From: Enterococcus_E cecorum_C
GTDB lineage: Bacteria > Bacillota > Bacilli > Lactobacillales > Enterococcaceae
Direction of reading: 5' to 3'
NCBI RefSeq assembly: GCF_052119425.1
Contig: NZ_JBQKFH010000021.1
Location: 1 to 42,904, forward strand
Length of the DNA stretch: 42,904 bases
In this document: piece after piece, positions 31,869 to 40,766 of the stretch
Layout of the letters: each line of letters begins with the position of its first letter
How positions within the stretch are numbered: position 1 is the stretch's first letter
The notes under the pieces: generated by a model
The model's input: only the letters and a program-made list of their open reading frames with translations
Databases searched by the model: none
What the model was told of the DNA's origin: nothing
Position numbers and translations under genes: made by a program

Positions 31869-32274
31869 AAAATTTTGTGTACGTATCCGCTGCTTGAATG
31901 GGAAAATTTATCAGTTTCCTTTACCAAATGATTTACAAAAGGCGATGTGGCAATATAAGACTGAAAATCCTACAAATTGGTTTGATTTATTATCGCAAGC
32001 ATTGATTAATATTCCGACAAAAGAATATTGCGAAAACTACCAGCCGCCAATGACCGTCGCTTTAGTGGAAAAAATATTTATCACTGCAAATTATGAACAT
32101 GTCGCCACTCGTGGACAATTTGTGACTAAGGATAATTGGCAAAGGAATGATTTGTCCCGTCATTGGAATAATATTCGCTTTTTACAACATGATTATCCAC
32201 TAATGACGAAATTACGCATTTTCTTGGCCTATCTGATATGGATGACAAAGTTGCATATATTCCAAATAAAATAG
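31849..32274 (+). CDS. hypothetical protein, third gene of the PadR operon
   Basis: I do not recognise a family in this 141-residue basic protein beginning MAKKKRKKFCVRIRC. Aromatic blocks such as TENPTNWFDLLSQALINI and LSRHWNNIRFLQHDYP are visible, and the C-terminus is hydrophobic (LRIFLAYLIWMTKLHIF) and could be a membrane anchor. GGAGGTGA lies inside the end of the preceding gene, which it overlaps by 20 bp, so translation is coupled. Confidence 0.65.
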   Translation: MAKKKRKKFCVRIRCLNGKIYQFPLPNDLQKAMWQYKTENPTNWFDLLSQALINIPTKEYCENYQPPMTVALVEKIFITANYEHVATRGQFVTKDNWQRNDLSRHWNNIRFLQHDYPLMTKLRIFLAYLIWMTKLHIFQIK

Positions 32275-32284
32275 CATAACAAAT

Positions 32285-32384
32285 AAAATAGCACGCAGAA
32301 AATAAAATCTACGTGCTGTTTTTTGACTCTTTATTTAACGTCCACCTTTGGGATGCAGGCAGTGGGTCGCCTCCTTTAACTTCT
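32285..32384 (-). ncRNA. possible small RNA, minus strand
   Basis: On the minus strand a weak -35 TTCGAC (32420-32415), 18-bp spacer and extended -10 TGA-TAAAAT (ending at 32391) precede about 100 nt that stop in the terminator at 32290-32324. The RNA would contain AAAGGAGGCGACCCACTGCC, a perfect Shine-Dalgarno without an ATG behind it. The GC-rich block at 32340-32380 contrasts with its AT-rich surroundings. Type I toxin-antitoxin remnants look like this, but I cannot identify a toxin. Confidence 0.22.
32290..32324. terminator. bidirectional terminator
   Basis: AGCACG-C-AGA / TCT-A-CGTGCT is followed by GTTTTTTG on + and by ATTTTATTT on -. It ends the PadR operon, and perhaps a small minus-strand RNA. 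Confidence 0.8.
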
Positions 32385-32535
32385 AAATAAATTTTATCAT
32401 CAAAGCTATTTGAAGTCGAAAAGAAATCAATGGAGAAAATTCTCAACTTGACAATCATTTCGTATATGCCAATTGAGAAAGTAAGGTGACAGGTTACTTA
32501 GCAGTGTAGAATGTTTACAATTATAAACTGAAATA

Positions 32536-33201
32536 TTAGTTTTTAAAATACTCTGGGAAATGTTTTGTTACAGCAGCTTGCTCATTTAACATCATGTGTA
32601 AATGTAGTGAAGTTTGAAATTCTACTTCTTCAGGATTGCGCTGAATAATTGCATGATAGATAGCTTTATGTTGATCAATAATGGCATTCCAGTCTAAATC
32701 AGCAGTTAACAGGCGTAACCATCTGAAGCGTTCGAGATGTGTATTATTGCTATTCATCCAATTCCAAATTTCAAGACGATTCGCGATTCTGTAACAAGTT
32801 TGATGGAAGAGATTATCATATTGAAAAAAACTTTTACTATCAGCGTTTTTCATTGCTTCTACTTGTTTTTCTATAAGGCTTGCTAATTCCTCAGAGGATA
32901 CAGTATCAATTTTTGCACAACATTCAGTCATAATTTTTGATTCGAGAATTTCGCGCACAAATCTTGCGTTACTGGCTTTTTCAAGATCGATTTGAGAAAT
33001 ATAAGTCCCGCTTTGAGGGATAGTATAAACAAGATTTTCTTGTCTAAGTTTAATTAATGCTTCTCGAATCGGTGTACGACCTATTTGTAAGTAATCTTCT
33101 AAATTTTTTTCTGATATTTTACTTCCGGGTGGTAGTTCAGAATAGATAATTTGATTTCTAATTGCTTGATAAGCTTGGATTTGTAAATTTTCTGATGTCA
33201 T
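32536..33201 (-). CDS. GntR-family (FadR/FCD) transcriptional regulator
   Basis: The 221 residues have an N-terminal GntR winged helix (SKISEKNLEDYLQIGRTPIR then EALIKLRQENLVY) and an all-helical FCD effector domain with conserved metal-site residues (the FHQTCYRIANR region and a late His pair HLHMM). FCD regulators respond to sugar acids such as glucuronate, gluconate or galactonate. The start at 33201 is set by GAGGTG seven bases before. It is divergent from the uxuA operon, which it most likely represses. Confidence 0.9.
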   Translation of the reverse strand: MTSENLQIQAYQAIRNQIIYSELPPGSKISEKNLEDYLQIGRTPIREALIKLRQENLVYTIPQSGTYISQIDLEKASNARFVREILESKIMTECCAKIDTVSSEELASLIEKQVEAMKNADSKSFFQYDNLFHQTCYRIANRLEIWNWMNSNNTHLERFRWLRLLTADLDWNAIIDQHKAIYHAIIQRNPEEVEFQTSLHLHMMLNEQAAVTKHFPEYFKN

Positions 33202-33301
33202 CAATAGCACCTCTATATCAATATGTTACTTTCTACACAATCTAATATATCAGATAATGGCTATTTTTTCAAATTTTCTTCAGTTTTTTTTCAATATATC
33301 A

Positions 33302-33359
33302 TTGACATACAGCTTGCAAACGATTACTATATACCTGAAAGTAATATATTAGTATATCA
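33302..33359 (+). promoter_or_regulatory. promoter of the sugar-acid operon with cre site and putative GntR site
   Basis: TTGACA (33302-33307), 17-bp spacer and TACTAT (33325-33330) form the promoter. TGCAAACGATTACT (33315-33328) matches the cre consensus at 12 of 14 positions and lies across the spacer and -10, so CcpA would repress. After the start, TAGTATATCAGAT (from about 33348) repeats the TAATATATCAGAT found near 33244 on the regulator side, a candidate shared GntR operator. Confidence 0.6.
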
Positions 33360-33377
33360 GATTGGCGAGTGATAGAA

Positions 33378-34451
33378 ATGGATATGACCTTTAGATGGTA
33401 TGGAAAAGCATTTGAAAAGATCAGCTTAGAAGATATCCGACAAATTCCTAATGTTCAGGGGATTGTTGGGACTTTAATGGATATTCCTGCTGGAGAGGTA
33501 TGGCCTGAAGATAGAATAAAGGCTTTAAAAGAGGAAGTTGAAGCTGCTGGCATGCACTTGAAGGTTATCGAAAGTGTCAATGTTCATGATGATATAAAAA
33601 TTGGCTTACCAACAAGAGATAAATATATCGAAAATTATATTCAAACAATCCGCAATTTAGCGAAGTATGGTATAGAAGTTATTTGTTACAATTTTATGCC
33701 GATTTTTGATTGGGCTAAGTCTGATTTGAATTATAAATTGGCAGATGGTTCTTATGCTTTGGCTTATATAGATGCAGATATCCCTGATGATCCACAAGTA
33801 ATTATTAATCAAGTGAAAAAAGAAGCGGATCGGTTAGTATTACCTGGATGGGAGCCAGAAAGATTAGCTGATATTGAACGACTTTTTGAAGCTTATAAAG
33901 ATGTCGATGAAGAAAAGCTTAGGGAAAATTTGCTTTACTTTTTAGAAAAGATTATTCCTGTTTGCGAAGAGGTTGGGATTAAGATGGGAATTCATCCAGA
34001 TGATCCACCTTATTCAATTTATGGACTACCTCGGATTATGAAGGATGTTCAAGATTTACGCTGGTTATGTGACACTATTGACTCTCCGGCGAATGGCATT
34101 ACGTTTTGTACAGGAAGTATGGCTGAAGATCCGGATAATGATGTATATGCGATGTTATCTGAATTTTGTGCTAGAGATAGAATCCCATTTGCTCATTTAA
34201 GAAATATTCAATTTATCAATGGAACAAAAGACTTTCATGAAAGCGCTCATCCATCAAATTATGGACATTTAGATATGTATCGTGTCGTTCAAACAATGTA
34301 TCAAAATGGATTTGACGGATATATCAGACCAGACCATGGACGAATGATTTGGGGAGAGACTGGACGTCCGGGATATGGTTTATATGATAGAGCTTTAGCA
34401 ACAGCCTATTTAAATGGCTTATGGGAGGCGATATCAAAGAATAATAGCTAA
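33378..34451 (+). CDS. uxuA: mannonate dehydratase (UxuA family)
   Basis: The 357-residue TIM-barrel enzyme contains FRWYGKAFEKISLEDIRQI at the start and the family blocks GIHPDDPP, FCTGSMAEDPDN, HLRNI and PDHGRMIWGE with the metal-binding His and Asp. UxuA dehydrates D-mannonate to 2-keto-3-deoxygluconate with Mn2+ or Fe2+. Start at 33378; GAGTGA is a weak ribosome binding site. It is the first gene of the operon. The usual partners uxuB, kdgK and kdgA are not in the window. Confidence 0.92.
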   Translation: MDMTFRWYGKAFEKISLEDIRQIPNVQGIVGTLMDIPAGEVWPEDRIKALKEEVEAAGMHLKVIESVNVHDDIKIGLPTRDKYIENYIQTIRNLAKYGIEVICYNFMPIFDWAKSDLNYKLADGSYALAYIDADIPDDPQVIINQVKKEADRLVLPGWEPERLADIERLFEAYKDVDEEKLRENLLYFLEKIIPVCEEVGIKMGIHPDDPPYSIYGLPRIMKDVQDLRWLCDTIDSPANGITFCTGSMAEDPDNDVYAMLSEFCARDRIPFAHLRNIQFINGTKDFHESAHPSNYGHLDMYRVVQTMYQNGFDGYIRPDHGRMIWGETGRPGYGLYDRALATAYLNGLWEAISKNNS

Positions 34452-34497
34452 TATGAAGGAATGTTGGTTATACAAACACAGTGAAGGAGACAGAATA

Positions 34498-35805
34498 ATG
34501 AAGACGAGTTTCTTAGATAAGATGTCAGATGTTTTAGGAAATGTAGCGAACAAAATCAATAATTTACGTTACATTATGGTTATTAAAAATGCATTTACAC
34601 AATTAATTCCAGTAATCATTACTGGGGCGTTCGGTACATTATTTTCAGCAATGGTTTTTGATTCAACTAATGGACTGGCTAAAATTAAAGCCTTAAGTTT
34701 TTTAGCTGATTTAAAACCAATAGCCTCTTCAGTAAGCTATGTAACATTAAGCTTTTTAACGATTTATGCTGTATTTTTAATTGGGATTGAATTGGCAAAA
34801 TTAAATAATATTTCTGGTGCTTTTGCTGGTATTATTGCCGTTATGAGTTATCTATCGGTGAACCCTACAACTTACCAATTTTTAGATGGTGATCGCAGTT
34901 TATTAGTTGAAAATGTCTTGGCCAAACAATATTCAGATACCAAAGGACTATTTTTAGGAATGTTTATTGCTATTGTTTCAATTGAATTATACTCTTGGCT
35001 AAGAAAACAAGATAAGTTGAAAATTAAAATGCCTGATAGTGTTCCGAGCAACGTGTCAGTTAGTTTCTCCTCATTAATTCCAACCATTTTTACAGTGGCT
35101 ATTATTGCAGTATTTGGTTTCGCGGTAAAAGCAATCACAGGTATGTATGCTTATGACATTATTTACAATGTCGTTCAAAAACCTTTGGAACATATTGTAC
35201 AGGGTCTACCAGGATTATTAATCTTAATGTTAATTGCGCAAATTTTCTGGGTAATTGGTATTCATGGTAACCAAATGATTAAACCTATACGTGAACCATT
35301 ATTATTAGCGGCAATTGCTGTTAATACTGAAGCGTTTGAAGCAGGTAAAGAAGTTCCAAATATCATTACTATGCCATTTTGGGATATGTATATGAGTATG
35401 GGTGGTTCTGGTGTCACAATCGGTTTATTAATCGCTATTTTCCTTGTAGGTAAACGTGAAGATATGAAGGAAATTGCGAAGTTGTCTGCCGCACCTGGTA
35501 TCTTTAATATCAATGAACCAGTTATTTTCGGTATGCCAATCATGTTAAACCCTATTTTGGCCATTCCATTTATTTTAACACCATTAGTAACAGGTACAAT
35601 TGGTTATATTTCTACTTCATTAGGATTTGCAGCAAAAGCAGTCGTTATGGTTCCTTGGCCAATGCCTCCTTTGGTCAATGGTTATTTAGCAACAGCTGGT
35701 GACTTTGGGGCAGTGTTAACCCAATTAGTATGTATCGTTGTATCTGTATTGATTTATTTACCATTTGTAAAAGTATCAAATAGAATGGCATTAGAAAATA
35801 AATAA
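34498..35805 (+). CDS. PTS sugar transporter EIIC, lactose/cellobiose type (CelB-like)
   Basis: The 435-residue membrane permease domain of the PTS Lac/Cel family has about ten hydrophobic segments. Family motifs are IGIHGNQMIKPIREPLLL (His near the sugar site), PFWDMYMSMGGSG and FNINEPVIFGMPIMLNP, in which NEP is the conserved substrate motif. The start at 34498 follows AAGGAG. No EIIA or EIIB gene lies in the operon, so these must come from another locus. Together with the following GH1 enzyme it suggests uptake of a beta-glucoside as its 6-phosphate. Confidence 0.92.
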   Translation: MKTSFLDKMSDVLGNVANKINNLRYIMVIKNAFTQLIPVIITGAFGTLFSAMVFDSTNGLAKIKALSFLADLKPIASSVSYVTLSFLTIYAVFLIGIELAKLNNISGAFAGIIAVMSYLSVNPTTYQFLDGDRSLLVENVLAKQYSDTKGLFLGMFIAIVSIELYSWLRKQDKLKIKMPDSVPSNVSVSFSSLIPTIFTVAIIAVFGFAVKAITGMYAYDIIYNVVQKPLEHIVQGLPGLLILMLIAQIFWVIGIHGNQMIKPIREPLLLAAIAVNTEAFEAGKEVPNIITMPFWDMYMSMGGSGVTIGLLIAIFLVGKREDMKEIAKLSAAPGIFNINEPVIFGMPIMLNPILAIPFILTPLVTGTIGYISTSLGFAAKAVVMVPWPMPPLVNGYLATAGDFGAVLTQLVCIVVSVLIYLPFVKVSNRMALENK

Positions 35806-35823
35806 TAAGAGAGGTTGAGATTC

Positions 35824-37242
35824 ATGCAACTTACAATCCCTAAAGACTTCATTTTAGGAGCCGCTTCTTCAGCATGGCAAACAGAAGGCTGGAAAGGAAA
35901 AAAAGAAGGACAAGATTCCTACTTAGATAGTTGGTATAAAAATGAAAAGTTCGTCTGGCATAATGGGTATGGCCCAGCAGTAGCAACTAATTTTATGGAG
36001 CAATACCAAGAAGATGTGGATATGATGAAAAAAATCCATTTAACACACTATCGTACCTCTATTAATTGGTCAAGATTTATGATTGATTATGAAAAAGGGG
36101 TTGTGGATGAAGACTATGCGCAACATATTGATGATGTTTTAGATGCGTTAATTGCGGCCGGTGTTGAACCAATGTTGTGTTTAGAACATTATGAATTACC
36201 TGCCTTTTTACTAGAAAAATATGAAGGTTGGAGTAGTCGGAAAGTAGTTGATTTTTATGTTCAATATGCTGCTGAAGTATTTAAACGATATCATCATAAA
36301 GTAAAATATTGGTTTACATTTAATGAGCCAATTGTTATTCAAACACGGTGCTACTTAGATGCTATTCGTTGGCCACATGAGCAAAACACAAATAAATGGA
36401 TGCAATGGAATTACCATAAAGTTTTAGCAACCGCAAAAGTAGTCGAGTTATTCAAATCCAAAGGTTATGAAGGACAAATTGGCTGTGTGCTAAATCCTGA
36501 AATGGTGTATGCACGATCCAGTTCACCGGAAGATCAAAAAGCAGCGGAAATGTATGATTTGTTCTTTAATCGCATCTATCTAGATCCATTAGTTCATGGT
36601 TCTTATCCTGAATTTTTTTGGAAAGTTTGTAAAGAAGAAGGGCTTGAATTTACTTACACTCAAGAGGATTTGGATTGTATTGCCCAAAATACGGTTGACT
36701 TCTTAGGCATTAATCAATATTATCCAAAGCGTGTGAGAGCTCCTAGATATCAATGGAATAATCAAGCTCCGTTTCACCCTGAAAAATTCTATGAAACTTT
36801 TGATTTGCCAGGACGTCAAATGAATAATTCTCGTGGGTGGGAAATTTATCCAAAATTATTATTTGATATGGCAATGTATATCAAAGAAAGATATAACAAT
36901 ATTCCATGGTTAATTACTGAAAATGGCATGGGACGTGAAAATGAAGAACAGTTTATGGATGCATCTGGCGTAGTTCAAGATGATTATCGTATCGATTTTA
37001 TTGGTAAGCATCTATCTTGGTTATTACGTGCAGTAGAACAAGGAGCGAATTGCAAAGGCTATATGTTGTGGGCATTTACAGATTGTGTATCTCCTATGAA
37101 TGCATTTAAGAATAGATATGGTTTAGTGCGAATTGAATTGAATCAAGAAAGAATACGTACATTGAAAAAATCTGCAGCTTGGTATCAACAATTAATCGAT
37201 CAACGTATTTTAGAAATTGAAGATGAAGAAGCTGTAAAATAA
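35824..37242 (+). CDS. 6-phospho-beta-glucosidase, glycoside hydrolase family 1
   Basis: This 472-residue GH1 TIM barrel has the acid/base Glu in YWFTFNEPIVIQ and the nucleophile Glu in LITENGMG. It lies 18 bp after the EIIC gene with GAGAGG before the start at 35824, so the two should act in sequence: the phosphorylated disaccharide is cut to glucose 6-phosphate and an aglycone sugar. The N-terminus (IPKDFILGAASSAWQTEG) is typical. The presence of gluconate genes downstream suggests the aglycone is an aldonate. Confidence 0.92.
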   Translation: MQLTIPKDFILGAASSAWQTEGWKGKKEGQDSYLDSWYKNEKFVWHNGYGPAVATNFMEQYQEDVDMMKKIHLTHYRTSINWSRFMIDYEKGVVDEDYAQHIDDVLDALIAAGVEPMLCLEHYELPAFLLEKYEGWSSRKVVDFYVQYAAEVFKRYHHKVKYWFTFNEPIVIQTRCYLDAIRWPHEQNTNKWMQWNYHKVLATAKVVELFKSKGYEGQIGCVLNPEMVYARSSSPEDQKAAEMYDLFFNRIYLDPLVHGSYPEFFWKVCKEEGLEFTYTQEDLDCIAQNTVDFLGINQYYPKRVRAPRYQWNNQAPFHPEKFYETFDLPGRQMNNSRGWEIYPKLLFDMAMYIKERYNNIPWLITENGMGRENEEQFMDASGVVQDDYRIDFIGKHLSWLLRAVEQGANCKGYMLWAFTDCVSPMNAFKNRYGLVRIELNQERIRTLKKSAAWYQQLIDQRILEIEDEEAVK

Positions 37243-37248
37243 GATTAT

Positions 37249-37278
37249 AGGGGATAGCCATTTTTGTGGGTATCCCCT
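37249..37278 (+). other. intercistronic stem-loop
   Basis: AGGGGATA-G-CC / GG-TATCCCCT forms a 10-bp stem with a bulged G between the glucosidase and gnd genes. No T-run follows, so it is more likely an mRNA processing or stabilising hairpin than a terminator. Confidence 0.55.
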
Positions 37279-37307
37279 CATTAATGGAATGAAAAGAGGA
37301 ATACATC

Positions 37308-38207
37308 ATGCAAATTGGAATGATTGGTCTAGGAAAAATGGGAATCAATTTAGTTGAGAATATGTTGCGAAATGAGATTGAAGTATCTGCGTTTGATATT
37401 AGTGAAAATGCAAGAAAGCAAGCGCAAAAATTAGGTGCAACTGTTATTCAAGAAGTTGAAAGTCTAAGTAATCTTCCTAAGCCGCGAATTGTCTGGATGA
37501 TGTTACCTGCTGGAGAAGTTACCAATCAAATGGTTCATCAATTGAGTGAGATTTTAGAGCCAGGCGATTTACTAGTTGATGGAGGAAATTCTTTTTATCA
37601 AGATTCCATAGCAAATGCCAAATGTTGTCAATCAAAGGGAATTTATTTTTTTGATTGTGGTACATCAGGTGGTGTGGATGGTGCTTTAAACGGTGGCAAT
37701 TTCATGATTGGTGGCAATGAGGAAATGTTTCATCGATACTTACAGCCCATTTTTGAAAAAATTGCGCAAAAAGATGGTTATCTATATACTGGAAAAGTAG
37801 GCAGTGGACATTATTTGAAAATGGTGCATAACGGAATTGAATATGGCATGATGCAAGCCATAGGTGAGGGCTTTGAAATATTAGAAGAAGGGCCATTTGA
37901 CTATGATTTACATTCAGTCGCTTATTTATGGAATCATGGTTCTGTGATTCGCTCATGGTTGATGGAATTAATGGCTGAATCATTTAGTAAAGATGCACAT
38001 TTGGAAAAGTTAACAGGTGTGGTTCATAGCTCAGGTGAAGGCTTATGGACGATAGAAGAAGCATTTAAATTAGGTATTCCAGCACCAATTATCACCATGT
38101 CGCTACAGATGCGGCTACGTTCACAACAGTCAGATACTTTTGCGGGGAAGGTGGTTTCTTCTTTACGCAATGGATTCGGGGGTCATGCGGTTGAGCAAGC
38201 AAAATAA
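37308..38207 (+). CDS. gnd: 6-phosphogluconate dehydrogenase, decarboxylating (short GntZ/YqeC type)
   Basis: The 299 residues are the length of the NAD+-preferring short class (GntZ, YqeC), not the 470-residue classical Gnd. Rossmann motif MIGLGKMGINLVENM, the DGGNSFYQDS loop, the substrate block CGTSGGVDGALNG and catalytic Lys in GHYLKMVHNGIEYGMMQ are all visible. It oxidises 6-phosphogluconate to ribulose 5-phosphate and CO2. It overlaps gluconokinase by 23 bp, so both are made together. Confidence 0.93.
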   Translation: MQIGMIGLGKMGINLVENMLRNEIEVSAFDISENARKQAQKLGATVIQEVESLSNLPKPRIVWMMLPAGEVTNQMVHQLSEILEPGDLLVDGGNSFYQDSIANAKCCQSKGIYFFDCGTSGGVDGALNGGNFMIGGNEEMFHRYLQPIFEKIAQKDGYLYTGKVGSGHYLKMVHNGIEYGMMQAIGEGFEILEEGPFDYDLHSVAYLWNHGSVIRSWLMELMAESFSKDAHLEKLTGVVHSSGEGLWTIEEAFKLGIPAPIITMSLQMRLRSQQSDTFAGKVVSSLRNGFGGHAVEQAK

Positions 38208-39693
38208 GTACTATTTAGGGGTGGATATTGGGACCACTTCGACCAAGGCGGTTCTTTTTGATCAGAGGGGTCAGATGGACAAGACGTTTCAAAAAGGCTA
38301 TCCATTAATAACTGATTTGACAGGAAAAGCGGAACAAAATCCGGATGATATCTTGCAAGCGGTGAAAGAAGTAATGGGGGCAGCCTTTCATTCAGCCAAA
38401 GAAAACAAGCAAACAATCATAGGCGTTGGTTTTTCTGCGGCAATGCATAGTTTGCTGTGCCTAGATGAAAATCGCCAAGTACTTCATCCGTTGATTACCT
38501 GGGCTGATACGCGTGCGCAAAAACAAGTCGAAGCGCTAGGCAAAAGAGCAGATATTTCAGAGATTTGTGCTAGAACGGGTGTGCCGAATCATCCAATGAC
38601 GCCGCTAAGTAAAGTGTGCTATTTACGTGAGGAGCTTCCAGCACTTTTTGATCAGACGCGCTATTTTGTGGGGATTAAAGAATATATTCTCGGGCAGCTG
38701 ACCAATCATTGGGTGGTCGATGAATCGCTGGCAGCAAGTACAGGCTATTATCATCTGCAAAATCATGATTGGGATGAAGAACTGTTATCTTTAGCTGGTC
38801 TTGAACGCAAACAATTGTCCGAAATTGTACCTACCACAACGCAACTATCTTTAAGTGAGACGATTTGCGATGAGTGGCAGTTAGCAGAAAGTCCGCAAAT
38901 CATCGTGGGAGCGAGCGATGGGGTGTTATCCAATCTTGGTATTCAAGAATCTTTGACCAATCAGTTAGTCATTACCGTGGGCACGAGTGGCGCTGTCCGC
39001 AAAATCATTGAAACCAAAACACCTCAAACAAGTCAGGGCCTCTTTTTATATCCGTTAGCCCAAGATTTCTTTGTCGAAGGAGGCGCGGTGAATAATGGTG
39101 GCGTGATTTTCCAATGGTTAAAAGAACAATTTTTTGCTGGTGAAGATTATCCGAGTTTATTACAAAAAATGACGAAAGTACCTGCTGGAAGTCATGGTTT
39201 GCTTGTTTTACCGCATTTCTTTGGAGAACGTGCCCCCTATTTTCAAGCAAACCTTCGTGGGAATATCTTAGGGTTAAATCACAGCCATACCAAAGAAGAT
39301 ATTTTGAAAGCCACGATGGAAGGCATTATTTTGAATTTGCGGCAAATTGTGCAGCGCTTAGATGATAAATATGGACCTTCTAAGCAGATTTGTCTAACTG
39401 GCGGGATGACGAATAATACGGTGATTCCTCAGCTTTTTGCGGACATTTGTCAAAAGGAGATTGTCGTGATGGATTGTCCGGAAAGTTCCTGTAAAGGGGC
39501 GGCAATGTTGGCGATGAAAGCTTGCGAAAATTTAACGGATTTTCCAAACTGGCCAAATTCTACGCACACCTATATACCAGATGAGACTTGCGCAGTTATT
39601 TACAATCAACTTGACCAGCTATTTTCACAGGCTGTCCCTCAAGTTTTGTCTATCAATCAACAACTCGCTCAACTGCAGCAACATTCATTTTAA
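38185..39693 (+). CDS. gntK: gluconokinase (FGGY family)
   Basis: The 502-residue FGGY carbohydrate kinase has the phosphate 1 motif YYLGVDIGTTSTKAVLFDQ, the FGGY signature regions (VITVGTSGAVR, then LTGGMTNNTVIPQLFADI) and the catalytic Asp in VGASDGVLSN. Closest in form to GntK of Bacillus and lactobacilli, it phosphorylates D-gluconate to 6-phosphogluconate, the substrate of the overlapping gene before it. The start at 38185 follows GGGGGT inside gnd. Codons are somewhat more GC-rich than in the first genes of the operon, which may mean a different origin. Confidence 0.92.
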   Translation: MRLSKQNKYYLGVDIGTTSTKAVLFDQRGQMDKTFQKGYPLITDLTGKAEQNPDDILQAVKEVMGAAFHSAKENKQTIIGVGFSAAMHSLLCLDENRQVLHPLITWADTRAQKQVEALGKRADISEICARTGVPNHPMTPLSKVCYLREELPALFDQTRYFVGIKEYILGQLTNHWVVDESLAASTGYYHLQNHDWDEELLSLAGLERKQLSEIVPTTTQLSLSETICDEWQLAESPQIIVGASDGVLSNLGIQESLTNQLVITVGTSGAVRKIIETKTPQTSQGLFLYPLAQDFFVEGGAVNNGGVIFQWLKEQFFAGEDYPSLLQKMTKVPAGSHGLLVLPHFFGERAPYFQANLRGNILGLNHSHTKEDILKATMEGIILNLRQIVQRLDDKYGPSKQICLTGGMTNNTVIPQLFADICQKEIVVMDCPESSCKGAAMLAMKACENLTDFPNWPNSTHTYIPDETCAVIYNQLDQLFSQAVPQVLSINQQLAQLQQHSF

Positions 39694-39698
39694 ATCTT

Positions 39699-39728
39699 AA
39701 AGGCTTTTCCATGGGAGAAGTCTTTTTT
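39699..39728 (+). terminator. terminator of the sugar-acid operon
   Basis: AGGCTTTTCC / GGGAGAAGTCT (two G-T pairs) is followed by TTTTTTG. Confidence 0.75.
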
Positions 39729-39740
39729 GTTATAAACCCC

Positions 39741-39814
39741 GACAAATTAACTTTTAACTCAAAAATTTGCTTTTTAACCTTTGGAAAGTTAAAATGAAAT
39801 AAATAGAGTTAAAA
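39741..39814 (+). repeat. 74-bp direct repeat, left copy
   Basis: The first 54 bp (start GACAAATTAACTTTTAACTC) recur with few mismatches at 41536, and the rest is also similar. The unit contains several TTAAC and GTTAA motifs in both orientations. It includes the promoter region of the gene at 39828, so it is probably the binding site of that HTH protein. Confidence 0.85.
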
Positions 39815-39827
39815 GCAGGTAGATAGT

Positions 39828-40766
39828 ATGATAAAAGATTTTTTTGGATTAGATATTGAATATGAAAAATGGGAGACAAAAGGACAACTTCCATTATACA
39901 TTTCGCTCAATTATTCATTTTATTTAGCAAAAATAGTTGATCAAAAATTTATGCTCATTTTACCATTGTCAGATGAATTACCAACAACAAAAGCATTAAA
40001 AAAACATTTAGCAAAAATACAAGAAATGTGTCAATTACCTGTAGCCTTGCAGTTGGCATCGATTTCAAATTATCGTAGGCAAAGTTTTATTCGTAATAAG
40101 GTGCCATTTGTAACGGATAATCAAATTTTTTTACCTTTTTTAGGAACCTTTTTGACTAACCAAGAGAACAACAATAGCGCCACTGTAATAGAAAAATTTA
40201 GAATATCTACCCAGGTACTGTTTTTATATTATTTATATAGTAAAGCTGATGAGATATATTTAGTAGATGCAACGAAAGCTTTACCTTATTCGGCAATGAC
40301 GATGAGTCGCTCAGTTCAGCAATTAGTAGCTACCGAATTATTTGAAATTAGAAAAGATGGAGTCAATAAAATTATTCAAGCAAAATATGATAAAAAAGAG
40401 TTGTTTTATCGTGTACGAGATTATTTAGTATCTCCAGTCTTAGATTCGGGATATATTTTCAAAAATCAATTAACGGAAAAGATGCGTCTGTCAGGGGAAT
40501 CATTGTTATCAGAATATACTATGTTGAGCCCTTCTCGAATACAAACCTATGCTGTTGCGAATCAAAATTTTAATAGGGAAAATTTACATTCAGAATTAAT
40601 TGATGATTCTTTACAAGTAAGGCTTGAATTATGGCATTATGATCCCACTTTATTTAGCAGAGAGAAAAATCCAGATTGGGTGTCGGTGATTTTATCTTTG
40701 GCAGATAAAGATGACCCACGTATTGAAGAAGCTGTAGAAGAAATAATAGATAAGGAGTTGGGATAA
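39828..40766 (+). CDS. putative HTH antitoxin/regulator of an AbiE-like pair
   Basis: The protein has 312 residues and no membrane segment. A winged-helix segment is likely at about 125-195 (VLFLYYLYSKADEIYLVDAT, then TMSRSVQQLVATELFEIRKD), resembling MarR/AbiEi-type domains. The N- and C-terminal parts are unrecognised. The stop is directly followed by the TTG start of the nucleotidyltransferase gene, as in type IV toxin-antitoxin pairs where the first gene is the HTH antitoxin. The family is assigned by arrangement and motif, not by clear homology. Confidence 0.55.
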   Translation: MIKDFFGLDIEYEKWETKGQLPLYISLNYSFYLAKIVDQKFMLILPLSDELPTTKALKKHLAKIQEMCQLPVALQLASISNYRRQSFIRNKVPFVTDNQIFLPFLGTFLTNQENNNSATVIEKFRISTQVLFLYYLYSKADEIYLVDATKALPYSAMTMSRSVQQLVATELFEIRKDGVNKIIQAKYDKKELFYRVRDYLVSPVLDSGYIFKNQLTEKMRLSGESLLSEYTMLSPSRIQTYAVANQNFNRENLHSELIDDSLQVRLELWHYDPTLFSREKNPDWVSVILSLADKDDPRIEEAVEEIIDKELG

